From Pseudomonadota bacterium (lineage in GTDB: Bacteria; Myxococcota_A; Polyangia; Fen-1088), in assembly GCA_017881285.1 (NCBI GenBank), contig JADGRD010000132.1, positions 1-8,142 of the forward strand: DNA of 8,142 nucleotides. The letters are read 5' to 3'. The notes beneath the pieces were generated by a model, which had not been told where the DNA came from, ran no database searches, and saw nothing but the letters and a program-made list of their open reading frames with translations. Positions 1 to 5,753 of this stretch are shown in pieces; the stretch's first letter is position 1, and every line of letters begins with the position of its first letter. Made by a program: the position numbers and the translations under genes.

Positions 1-1
1 C

Positions 2-619
2 TGCCTTTTCCCCGCCTCGACCTGCATAGCCGGGCGCGCGGCCGAGTTTGCGGCCGAGTATCAGGCCGCGCTGGCCAACTTCCGCGACTTCATCCCCGGC
101 AACGCGGATGCCTGCCTGGCCAAGGTCAAGGACGTCTACGGCAAGATCGAGCAAGGCGCGGTGGCGCTCAAGGCGGCCGACTATCAGGCGATGCAATCGA
201 TCTGCGCCGACGTCTACCGTGGCGCCAGCGCCGCCTTGGGGCCGTGCGCACTCGACGCCGATTGCCTCGACAACCTCATCTGCGACAAGGCCTACTGCGC
301 GACGCGCAAGCCGGTTGCGGCCGGCGCCCTGTGCGGCAACCCGGGCGAGCTTTGCCCGAGCGGATTCTATTGTACGAACGCCACCGGCCCGTCGATCTGC
401 ACGTCCAAGATCACGTTGCAAGGCTATTGCGCCACGAGCCCGTGCCAGGAGAACCTGCGGTGTCTGGGCGGCTACTGCGTGGCTCGCCTGGGCATCGGCG
501 AGCCGTGCGCGAGCGATGGTGACTGCAGCGGCGACTTCTGCGAGCCCTACGCCAAGAAGTGCGCCGAGGACATCCGCTTCGCCAACGGCAGCGCCGCGTG
601 CATCGCCATGAGCAACTGA
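2..619 (+). CDS. Dickkopf-like cysteine-rich secreted protein (5' truncated)
   Basis: The reading frame is open from the left edge to the TGA at 617-619, so the true start and any signal peptide lie outside the window; about 205 codons are visible. The first ~75 visible residues look helical and charged. From about base 240 the protein becomes a dense cysteine module: 17 Cys in roughly 120 residues, in a spaced pattern (CALDADC, NLICDKAYC, CPSGFYC, ENLRCLGGYC, CASDGDCSGDFC). This resembles the Dickkopf N-terminal cysteine-rich domain that is common in secreted or lipid-anchored myxobacterial proteins. The module is probably disulfide-bonded and therefore exported. No catalytic motif is visible and the function is unknown; a binding or adhesion role would be a guess. 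The family call rests on cysteine spacing and remembered myxobacterial paralogues. Confidence 0.8.
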   Translation, partial: CLFPASTCIAGRAAEFAAEYQAALANFRDFIPGNADACLAKVKDVYGKIEQGAVALKAADYQAMQSICADVYRGASAALGPCALDADCLDNLICDKAYCATRKPVAAGALCGNPGELCPSGFYCTNATGPSICTSKITLQGYCATSPCQENLRCLGGYCVARLGIGEPCASDGDCSGDFCEPYAKKCAEDIRFANGSAACIAMSN

Positions 620-705
620 GCGGGCGACCGCCGCCTGTCGAGGCTTGAACACTCGGCGGTCGAGGTTCGACAGTTCTGGTCGCTATTGAGGCGACCTTCT
701 CCCGC

Positions 706-811
706 CGCGGCTTCGCCGCGTCGGCCTCTCCCTGCTTCGCAGGGCGAGGCGTATGGCGGTTGCGCCGCCAAGCGAAGCTTCGCGCGCCGGCCTCCCTGGT
801 TCGCAGGGCGT
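706..811. repeat. REP-like cluster of short hairpins with an imperfect direct repeat
   Basis: Five short inverted repeats lie in about 100 bp: CGCGGC/GCCGCG around TTC (706-720); CCCTGC/GCAGGG around TTC (730-744), extended by CCTC/GAGG across one mismatch (725-749); TGGCGG/CCGCCA (754-770); the 12-bp palindrome GCGAAGCTTCGC (772-783); and CCCTG/CAGGG (794-808). The stretch from about 711 recurs from about 778, a period near 67 bp, as an imperfect copy sharing CTTCGC, CGGCCT and TTCGCAGGGCG. The cluster sits between the Cys-rich gene and a truncated gene tail. It is most like a REP/MITE-type dispersed element. Whether it recurs elsewhere in the genome cannot be seen here. Reading frames through it give low-complexity Arg/Pro/Ala text and are probably not coding. 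Confidence 0.55.
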
Positions 812-815
812 CCTT

Positions 816-959
816 CAAAAGAAGAACTACTCGAATTCGATCAGGTATACGCACAGCTCGACCCTACGAACGATTCAGGAGATCTTCGGCGTGACCCCGT
901 TGCTCCGTGACGCCGCAGAGGCCACGAGCCTCTCGGATCTTTTCTCGACCTACCCGTAA
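816..959 (+). pseudogene. C-terminal remnant of a phosphoesterase-family protein
   Basis: Frame 3 from about 816 to the TAA at 957-959 reads NYSNSIRYTHSSTL, then RTIQEIFGV, TPLLRDAAEAT and SLSDLF. This closely resembles the conserved C-terminal end of bacterial phosphoesterases of the acid phosphatase/phospholipase C type (Pfam Phosphoesterase family), whose tails typically read YTHSST-LRT-QEIFGV-PLL-DAA-AT-LSDLF. Only about 45 residues of a protein normally several hundred residues long remain. The frame runs upstream into the hairpin cluster and stops at 687-689, with no catalytic part. I therefore call it a decayed or truncated gene, possibly cut by the repeat cluster. The family match is from memory of the tail motif. 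Confidence 0.6.
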
Positions 960-1318
960 CTGCTTGGAGGCGTCGAGCGCGCCTGTCGGGCTCGCTCGGC
1001 GGCGATGCCGTGCGCGCCACTGGCCGCGGCCGGGAGGTCGCCACCCGCGCGGCCTTGAAAACGCTGGCGGCCGTCTGCGCCCCCAGGCTCTCCGAGGCCC
1101 TGGGCGCTGAGCCCTGAGGGACACCGCATGGATATTTCCGCCAAGGAGAAGGGACGCGTCGTGCGGTCGTGGACTCTCTCTCTGGGCACGGAGCTCGACA
1201 AAGGGCAGCCGCGCGCCGCATAGGCGTCTTGACCGGTAGGCGAGCGACGGCCAGGTACTCCCATGGCGCCGCGACGGCGGGCGCGGGTCAGTCGGTCACG
1301 CCAGCGTGACCGCGTTGG
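960..1318. other. Gene-free interval with possible coding debris
   Basis: No convincing gene lies between the phosphoesterase tail and the end of the minus-strand operon. A frame open to the TGA at 1115-1117 reads like ordinary protein near its end (GREVATRAALKTLAAVCAP, then RLSEALGAEP) but has no good start; its only likely in-frame start, GTG 1010, would give 35 residues. A 31-codon frame at 1128-1223 starts with ATG behind GAGGGA, without recognisable similarity. These may be fragments of decayed genes. No clear terminator was found for the operon that ends at 1319. Confidence 0.4.
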
Positions 1319-1765
1319 CTACGGCGCCGTGGGGAGCATCGCGATCCAGTCCGACACCGTGGCGTATTCCGGGCTGTCGGGGGGCAGCCGGATGTCCCCG
1401 GGATGCGCGTCGCCTCCGCCCGCGCGGATCAAGAGCTCGCTGCCGGCGGGATCGCCCGGGGTCACCAGGGCCACGACCATGGCGCGATCCACGCGGCCAT
1501 TGCCCGTGAGCACCAGGCGGCTGGTTTTCGCATCCCCCCCGACCGCATGGCAGTCCGCACAGCGCATGAGCAGGACGGGATAGACCTGTGCTTCGAACAT
1601 CAGGTCCTTGACCACGGTGGAGGCGGCGTCCTGGCCGCCGCCGCCGTCGATGGGCGCAGGTCCGCGGTGGAAATCCGCGCAGCTCAAGATCACCCACCCC
1701 AAGCCAGCCACGACCAGCGCCGCCGGTGCGAGGTCGAGAAAGCCAAGCCACTTCCTAGAACGCAT
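1319..1765 (-). CDS. Monoheme c-type cytochrome lipoprotein
   Basis: This encodes 148 residues. A hydrophobic segment (about residues 13-28) ends at ILSC, so Cys29 is a plausible lipidation site; the Leu at -2 is slightly unusual for a lipobox. After a short Gly/Asp linker comes one heme motif, CADCH, at residues 69-73. The later part (SELLIRAGGGDAHPGD, then SPEYATVSDWI) resembles the single-heme cytochrome domains of planctomycete/PSCyt1 type, in which a CXXCH is followed by a His/Gly stretch and a closing WI. A heme protein anchored outside the inner membrane is expected; which membrane and which face are not shown. Its ATG lies inside the last codons of the upstream barrel gene (11-bp overlap, 1755-1765), so translation is probably coupled. 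It is the last gene of the three-gene operon. The heme motif is certain; the redox partner is inferred from context. Confidence 0.85.
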   Translation of the reverse strand: MRSRKWLGFLDLAPAALVVAGLGWVILSCADFHRGPAPIDGGGGQDAASTVVKDLMFEAQVYPVLLMRCADCHAVGGDAKTSRLVLTGNGRVDRAMVVALVTPGDPAGSELLIRAGGGDAHPGDIRLPPDSPEYATVSDWIAMLPTAP

Positions 1766-3008
1766 AGGACACCGTCAGCCGTAGCAGATCATTCGGGTGC
1801 TCGTCGACCTTCTCGAGGTTCCAGAAGTAGGCGAGGCTGACCTGGGCGCCTCCGTACTCGGCCACGAGCGCCAGATTGTGGTGCGAGCCATCGTTCGCGG
1901 TCGCCCGGCTCGCGTCGTAGAAGAGGCCTTTGCGATTGTCGAAGGTCGCAAGGCCGCTGCGCGCCTGCAGGTAGAGCCAATCCCAGAAGTAGGCGCGTAG
2001 CCAGACGTAATCGGCAAAGTGGAAGTAGTAGCCCGCGTCCGCCACGGCGTCGGCGCGCCCGAAGCTCTCGTCCGCCCAGACGACCGCACGCAGGGCGCCC
2101 ACGCCCAGGGCGAGGTGCCGCAGGATCGACCATTGCGGCCGCCACAGGGTCAGGTCCACGGCCTGCATGATCAGCTGGCGACCCCAGTGCAGGGGATTCC
2201 AGTAGAACGAGTAGTAGAGCGAGAGCGGCCCGTAGGAAAGCGCCAAGCGGTTCCCCACCCCCACGCGGGCGCCGTCGTACGCGATGAGATCCCGCTGCAG
2301 GTTCAGCACCTCGTCGCGCGCGGGCAAGTCGAACCCCTGCACCAAGTAGGCCTCGTCGGCGACCGAGAGCCCGCCAAAGGCGCGACTTGCGCGCACGCCC
2401 CCGCCCAGGGACGACCACACCACGGGCAGCACCGGCTGGTCAATGCCGCTCAGGCCGCCGTAGCTCTTGTGAAACAACGGGTCCGGGCCGAACGGCACCA
2501 GGATCTTTCCGGCGTGCGCCGACACGCGCCAGCGTGAGTCGCTGCTCGTCACCCGGAGGGTCAGCTCGTAGAAGTACAGTCCCAGAAGCTCGGCGTTGAA
2601 CCCCACCGGGATGTCCTTGCCCTGGCGAGTGAGAAAGAGAAACCGGTGGTAGCTGCGGAACGCGTTGCGGCCGCTGGTCAAACCGTCGGAGCGATTCTCG
2701 CGCTCGTAGGCTGCATCGAAGAGGCCGCCCAAGCGGATCCCGCCCGGGAAGACGAGGGCCTGCGCTTCCGGCTCGTCGGGGGCTTCCTTCCCGGCCACCT
2801 TCGGTGCGGCCGGCGCGGAGTCGGACGTGACCGCGGCGGGCGGAGGGGTGTCCGTGGTGGTCGGCGGGGCTGCGGCGCTCGGGGCCGCAGCGGCGGCCAC
2901 TGCGCTGCTGGCGCGAGCTTCGGCTGCCGCGGACGCTCCGGGCGAGGCGACGGCGATCGCCAGCAACACCAAGCCGAGGCCCGCAGTCTTGTTTACGGGG
3001 TGTGGCAT
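1755..3008 (-). CDS. Outer-membrane beta-barrel protein of a cytochrome operon
   Basis: The ATG at 3006-3008 starts a 417-residue protein. The frame is open further upstream, but that extension only shadows the cytochrome gene. Residues 1-28 are a good signal peptide (hydrophobic stretch LGLVLLAIAVA, then ASAAA). Residues ~30-80 form an Ala/Pro/Thr-rich linker. From about residue 88 to the end the sequence alternates aromatic and small residues in short amphipathic strands, rich in Tyr and Trp (LYYSFYWNPLHWG, YYFHFADYVWLRAYFWDW), and ends in LTVSYAF, a typical outer-membrane insertion signal with terminal Phe. A barrel of about 330 residues would fit roughly 14-18 strands. It is not recognisably MtrB. 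The start overlaps the end of the cytochrome gene by 16 bp and the stop overlaps the lipoprotein start by 11 bp. A porin-like sheath holding or joining the two cytochromes is the best inference; a general porin is the main alternative. Confidence 0.85.
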   Translation of the reverse strand: MPHPVNKTAGLGLVLLAIAVASPGASAAAEARASSAVAAAAAPSAAAPPTTTDTPPPAAVTSDSAPAAPKVAGKEAPDEPEAQALVFPGGIRLGGLFDAAYERENRSDGLTSGRNAFRSYHRFLFLTRQGKDIPVGFNAELLGLYFYELTLRVTSSDSRWRVSAHAGKILVPFGPDPLFHKSYGGLSGIDQPVLPVVWSSLGGGVRASRAFGGLSVADEAYLVQGFDLPARDEVLNLQRDLIAYDGARVGVGNRLALSYGPLSLYYSFYWNPLHWGRQLIMQAVDLTLWRPQWSILRHLALGVGALRAVVWADESFGRADAVADAGYYFHFADYVWLRAYFWDWLYLQARSGLATFDNRKGLFYDASRATANDGSHHNLALVAEYGGAQVSLAYFWNLEKVDEHPNDLLRLTVSYAF

Positions 3009-3340
3009 GAGGTCTTGCAGTTCGCGCGCGCCCCACTGGCCGGCGGCGCGGTTCGTCCGTCGTGGCAGGCGCCGCAGAATCGGCCCTCGTCCATGTCGTC
3101 GTGGGTGAAGCCCTTGCGGGCACGCGGGAAGATGGTGGGGTGGCAGGCGACGCACTGATACTGCTCGTGCCGCCAGTGCGAGAACATGCCCGCGCCGGGC
3201 GGGTCGAGCTTGGCGTGGTCCTTGACGATGGGGATGCGCACCTGCGCCGGAACCGCCCACACGGATGCTGATGCCACCACGATTCCCAGGCAGGCGAGGA
3301 CGAACGGGTGTCTCCGGAGCCAAGCGGGCGCCCCCGTCAT
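2993..3340 (-). CDS. Triheme c7-type cytochrome, periplasmic
   Basis: From ATG 3340 this is 115 residues. Residues 1-29 are a signal peptide (RR, a hydrophobic core, then ASASVWA). The mature part carries three heme-attachment motifs: CVACH (63-67), CGACH (89-93) and CKTSCH (108-113). The block FSHWRHEQYQCVACH and the later FTHDDM-G-FCGACH match the c7-type triheme cytochrome domain, where the extra His residues serve as distal ligands. The third motif has three residues, not two, between the cysteines, which is unusual. Such proteins shuttle electrons in the periplasm of metal-reducing and other deltaproteobacteria. An alternative start is ATG 3367, which has a better purine-rich site (AAGAG) upstream but gives a longer N-region. 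First gene of the operon; no clear promoter was identified in the roughly 130 bp upstream. Confidence 0.85.
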   Translation of the reverse strand: MTGAPAWLRRHPFVLACLGIVVASASVWAVPAQVRIPIVKDHAKLDPPGAGMFSHWRHEQYQCVACHPTIFPRARKGFTHDDMDEGRFCGACHDGRTAPPASGARANCKTSCHTP

Positions 3341-3471
3341 GCGGCCTAGATTCGTGTCATGGAGCATGCAGCGCTCTTTTTTCTCTCCGATGCGAACGAC
3401 GACGTCAACTGCTGATTGCTGGAGATTGGAGCTAGGGTCCGACCTATTGACCGTCGCCCAGATCGATTTCC

Positions 3472-3810
3472 GTGACAAGATCCTCCCCCGCCGGCAAGCG
3501 AGTATCGCCGCCAGGTATGACTCGCCGCGACTCTGCCCAATGCGGCTGGTTCGATCTCGCTGCGACCGCGCGCGCGGTTCTGGACCGCTTTGCTCGAAGG
3601 TCAGTTGGTCACGCGATCGCCACCGCTACACTCAAGGCCGCGGACGCGCCCCGCGTGCGCATTCGCAACGCCGGCTCCGGGCTGCTGGTGGCCGATGCTC
3701 TGCTACTGGAATCCCAGGCGCGCTGGAACGACGGCAGCGCGGTCACCAGCGTAACGCTGGATCCGATGAACGCCATCGTGCTCCACCGCACCGCGGGCGG
3801 CTGTCCGTAG
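3472..3810 (+). pseudogene. C-terminal remnant of a beta-sandwich (golvesin-like) domain protein
   Basis: A 112-codon frame ends at TAG 3808-3810. Its second half, from about base 3622, reads like a real domain end: RVRIRNAGSGLLVADALLL, then RWNDGS, then TLDPMNAIVL. The VADA-L motif followed by NDGS and DPM-AIVL resembles the C-terminal beta-sandwich of golvesin/xanthan-lyase-type and related extracellular carbohydrate-active proteins. The first half (Arg-rich, no signal peptide) does not look like such a protein, and there is no good ribosome site, so I read this as the tail of a lost gene. It could instead be a small intact gene. It is divergent from the cytochrome operon. Confidence 0.35.
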
Positions 3811-4068
3811 GGCCGCCTCGCAAGCAGCGCCGCGATCGCCGTCAGGCAACCGCGGGCGGCCCCTTGCCGAGAAGTCTCCTTCATGGAGGCAGCGGGTCGC
3901 AATTCCATCAAGTTTCGACCGTCGCCTTGGCCCCATCCCGCCCTCTTTCCGCGCAGCAGACCCACCCGGACATTTCGATCCGGATTCGGTCGTTGCCAAA
4001 CAATGTCCAATTCGCACGACCGCAGCGAATGTTGAGAATCCGCGAGGAATTCGACTCGTAACCAGACG

Positions 4069-4084
4069 TGGCACCGCCCTGGCT
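4069..4084 (+). promoter_or_regulatory. Weaker sigma-54-like element
   Basis: TGGCAC, five bases, then TGGCT: the -24 half is perfect and the -12 half has one mismatch to TTGCT, with correct spacing. It lies 20 bp upstream of a better match. If used, it would start transcription near 4095 and leave a short leader of about 22 bases before the ATG at 4117, which fits a conventional mRNA better than the downstream match does. Confidence 0.35.
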
Positions 4085-4088
4085 GCCC

Positions 4089-4104
4089 TGGCACGTGGAT
4101 TGCG
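4089..4104 (+). promoter_or_regulatory. Near-perfect sigma-54 (-24/-12) promoter
   Basis: The sequence CTGGCACG-N4-TTGC (C at 4088) matches the RpoN consensus at every core position, with GG at 4090-4091 and GC at 4102-4103 in the required 12-bp register. Transcription would begin near 4115, only about two bases before the ATG at 4117. The lipoprotein mRNA would then be almost leaderless, which agrees with the lack of a Shine-Dalgarno sequence. Use of this promoter would need an enhancer-binding activator. Sequence match only; activity is inferred. Confidence 0.55.
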
Positions 4105-4116
4105 TGTGCCTGGCGC

Positions 4117-4650
4117 ATGAGGAATCCTTCTGTCACGAACTCGCGATTGCCGTGGCTGATCTTTGGGCTGCTCGCAGCTTGTAACTCCGGGCTGCGACTT
4201 GGAGCCGACGGGGGGCAGGTGGACCTCGGGGCCACGGGCGGCTCGCAGCCTTCGACGACAGCGCCGCCCACTGGCGGCACCGGCGGCGGGGGAACGGGTG
4301 GCACTCTCGGCGCGGGCGGCGTTCCGTCCGGCGTCATTCCAGATTCGGGAACGGGGGGCAGCGCGGGTGCGCCGGGCAATGCGGGAACAGGGGGCGCCAA
4401 CGTGAACGTTCGCGTGTGCCCGAATTTCCCCACTGGGTCCCTCTGCTACACATGTGATCCCCTGCCCGCTGGCCGCACCGACGGTTGTCCGCCCGCGACC
4501 ACTTTTTGCAGCAACGAGTTCGATCCGAATGCTGCTATTCGTTACCCGGCCGGCTGCACTGTCAAATACGGGCAGTACTATGTCCCCTACTACCCAGACC
4601 AATTGCAATCTGCCTACTGCGATGGGACCGGGTGGAAGTGTCTCTTGTAG
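4117..4650 (+). CDS. Gly-rich lipoprotein with an eight-cysteine C-terminal domain
   Basis: The product has 177 residues. The N-terminus is a lipoprotein signal: a basic start, hydrophobic LPWLIFGL, then LAAC with Cys22 as lipid site. Residues ~30-95 are a flexible Gly/Thr/Ser/Pro linker with GTGG-like steps, in the style of many myxobacterial surface lipoproteins. Residues ~98-177 form a compact domain with eight Cys (101, 110, 113, 124, 131, 147, 168, 175) and many Tyr and Pro, ending WKCLL. Four disulfides are plausible. I do not recognise the domain. The ATG is the only good in-frame start before the lipobox, and no ribosome site precedes it. It follows a sigma-54-like promoter, so expression is probably conditional. 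It is convergent with the next gene across 53 bp. Confidence 0.8.
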   Translation: MRNPSVTNSRLPWLIFGLLAACNSGLRLGADGGQVDLGATGGSQPSTTAPPTGGTGGGGTGGTLGAGGVPSGVIPDSGTGGSAGAPGNAGTGGANVNVRVCPNFPTGSLCYTCDPLPAGRTDGCPPATTFCSNEFDPNAAIRYPAGCTVKYGQYYVPYYPDQLQSAYCDGTGWKCLL

Positions 4651-4703
4651 CCGACCGCCGGCGCTCGGTCTCGGGTAGAGGGATAGCTCTCGTTCGTGGG
4701 CGA

Positions 4704-5342
4704 TTAGAAGGAAAGTGACAAGAGAGGCACTTTCACGGCGTATCCCGAGGGGGCGGCGGAGTAAGATGGTCCATGCACAGGCGGTGATGGCATACGCGAG
4801 AATTGGTAACGATCAACCGCCGCGGCCTCGGCCTCGCTTTGCCTAGCCATAGCGACGACGCCGCCAATCCCGAGAGGCAGGCCCAAGCCGGCGGACATGG
4901 CAATGACGACCAGACCAAGCATGATGCGATCACCAGCGACGCTGTAGCCGCCGCCCTCCCTTTGGAATGACGTCGAAATGAGGAGGTAGCTGGTGATAGC
5001 CCCGACGCCAAAGATGCTGAACCCGACGGCGGTGTGAGTCTTGCCCCTATGCTTGCGGCTCATGCGTGCATCTGCCGCGGCGACGGCGAAGGGTATCAAG
5101 CTTGGATCGCGCTGAAGGTGCTGCCAGATCACCGGGCGCGGCTCGCCGAAGAGCTCTGCGAGGGCAATGAACTGCTCGGTTGAAATCGCCGGCTCGTCGG
5201 AGCGTGGCCCGGATTGCCCAGGACTTGCGTTGCCTTCGCTGCGCGAGCGCGGCTGCTCGTCCGCGCGGGCTGCCTGAGAAGGACAGACCAGAGTGACGAG
5301 GCAGCAAGCAAGGGCTAGGAATCGCCAGGGCGAGCTGGTCAT
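4704..5342 (-). CDS. Exported two-helix membrane protein of unknown function
   Basis: The protein is 212 residues. Residues 1-27 look like a signal peptide (hydrophobic LALACCLVTLVC, then QAARADE). A charged, Ser-rich stretch follows, then a helical part (EQFIALAELFGEPRPVIWQH). Two membrane segments come next, about 104-124 (AVGFSIFGVGAITSYLLI) and 139-165 (IMLGLVVIAMSAGLGLPLG), then ARQSEAEAAAVDRYQ and a Pro/Ser-rich tail. The pattern GKT-T-GFSIFGVG, two helices, then RQSEAE-YQ is like uncharacterised myxobacterial membrane proteins I have seen, but no function is known to me. The ATG at 5342 is preceded by a weak purine stretch (GAGAGAG). It is the last gene before a 400-bp gap and appears monocistronic. 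Confidence 0.75.
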   Translation of the reverse strand: MTSSPWRFLALACCLVTLVCPSQAARADEQPRSRSEGNASPGQSGPRSDEPAISTEQFIALAELFGEPRPVIWQHLQRDPSLIPFAVAAADARMSRKHRGKTHTAVGFSIFGVGAITSYLLISTSFQREGGGYSVAGDRIMLGLVVIAMSAGLGLPLGIGGVVAMARQSEAEAAAVDRYQFSRMPSPPVHGPSYSAAPSGYAVKVPLLSLSF

Positions 5343-5540
5343 CTCTCTCGACGATAGCGCACATGGTCGCGCGTCTCAACCTTGCGGTTTCGCCGTACAC
5401 ACAGGCGAGAGCTACCTTGTTCGTTCTGTTCCCAGGCATGGTTGCGAATGGGCGCGCCATACTCAAGACGTGGTCGTGGACGCTGGATAGTCATCTTAGC
5501 GCGACCAGGAAAGGCTGGTCCGAAAGGAGTGAATCATGCG

Positions 5541-5555
5541 ATGAATTCATGAATT
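5541..5555. promoter_or_regulatory. Overlapping AT-rich palindromes, possible operator
   Basis: ATGAATTCAT (5541-5550) and AATTCATGAATT (5544-5555) are both perfect palindromes and overlap. An AT-rich palindrome stands out in this GC-rich DNA and is a typical shape for a dimeric regulator site. It lies about 200 bp upstream of the xylanase start, so it could serve an activator or either divergent gene. No cognate regulator is encoded in the window. Confidence 0.3.
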
Positions 5556-5587
5556 TCGGTATGTCTGCCACCGACCGCGGCCAGCCT

Positions 5588-5608
5588 GGACCGGGACATG
5601 GGCGGTCC
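5588..5608. repeat. Inverted repeat GGACCG/CGGTCC
   Basis: GGACCG (5588-5593) and CGGTCC (5603-5608) flank a 9-base loop; one G-T and one further C-G pair extend the stem outward. There is no T-run, so it is unlikely to be a terminator. It could be an operator or a chance repeat. Confidence 0.3.
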
Positions 5609-5631
5609 GGCTTGTGAACCAGACGTCAACT

Positions 5632-5650
5632 TCTCAGACACGCTCTGAGA
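5632..5650. repeat. Inverted repeat TCTCAGA/TCTGAGA
   Basis: A perfect 7-bp inverted repeat with a 5-base spacer (CACGC). A partial third copy, ATCTCAG, follows at 5653-5659. The spacing of arms and the extra half-site suit a regulator binding site about 45 bp upstream of the candidate -35 of the xylanase. Alternatively it folds as a small RNA hairpin. Confidence 0.4.
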
Positions 5651-5695
5651 GAATCTCAGCGACGATTTTCCGAATGGTGCGGGTAAAAAGGCGCC

Positions 5696-5724
5696 TTGTT
5701 TCGTCTATGCCAAGAAAGTACGAT
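5696..5724 (+). promoter_or_regulatory. Candidate sigma-70-type promoter for the xylanase gene
   Basis: TTGTTT (5696-5701) and TACGAT (5719-5724) are separated by exactly 17 bp. The match is partial (3/6 and 4/6). It would give a start near 5731 and a leader of about 23 bases that contains the Shine-Dalgarno site. Confidence 0.35.
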
Positions 5725-5739
5725 TCGATCCCCCCCAAT

Positions 5740-5747
5740 AGGAGGTG
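5740..5747 (+). promoter_or_regulatory. Strong Shine-Dalgarno site fixing the xylanase start
   Basis: AGGAGGTG is a near-complete anti-16S match. It ends six bases before ATG 5754. This decides against the in-frame GTG at 5745, which lies inside the site itself. Confidence 0.8.
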
Positions 5748-5753
5748 TTGTCT

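Larger units (their letters stand above)
3811..4116. other. Intergenic regulatory interval
   Basis: No gene is supported here. A longer open frame crosses it (3186-4061), but it overlaps the cytochrome genes antisense and has Arg/Pro/Ser-rich shadow composition. The stretch becomes less GC-rich toward 3950-4060 and contains the 8-bp palindrome ATCCGGAT. Its right end holds the two sigma-54-type matches listed separately. Upstream activator sites would be expected at 3960-4060 but no clear repeated motif was found. Confidence 0.5.
5343..5753. other. Intergenic region with clustered inverted repeats
   Basis: This is the shared upstream region of the divergent membrane protein and xylanase genes. 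No coding sequence is convincing. From 5541 to 5650 it carries one palindromic site and two inverted repeats, listed separately, followed by a candidate promoter and a strong Shine-Dalgarno site for the xylanase. The left part (5343-5530) shows nothing distinctive beyond what must be the promoter of the minus-strand gene. Confidence 0.5.

Noticed and set aside
1128..1223. 31-codon ATG frame with a GAGGGA site
   Set aside because: Too short and unrecognised to call as a gene; kept only as part of the coding debris.
3009..3323. N-terminal extension of the barrel gene to 3323
   Set aside because: It is Arg/Pro-rich and overlaps the cytochrome gene in another frame, while a clean signal peptide begins at the ATG at 3008.
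3186..4061. 291-codon plus-strand frame
   Set aside because: It overlaps the cytochrome gene antisense, is rich in Arg/Ser/Pro, and has no domain or start site support.
3703..4608. Overlapping minus-strand frames of 274 and 301 codons
   Set aside because: Both run antisense to the Cys-rich lipoprotein and contain only Arg/Ala/Pro-rich shadow sequence.
4653..4670. GACCG/CGGTC hairpin between the convergent genes as a shared terminator
   Set aside because: Only a 5-bp stem with an 8-base loop and no T-run on either strand.
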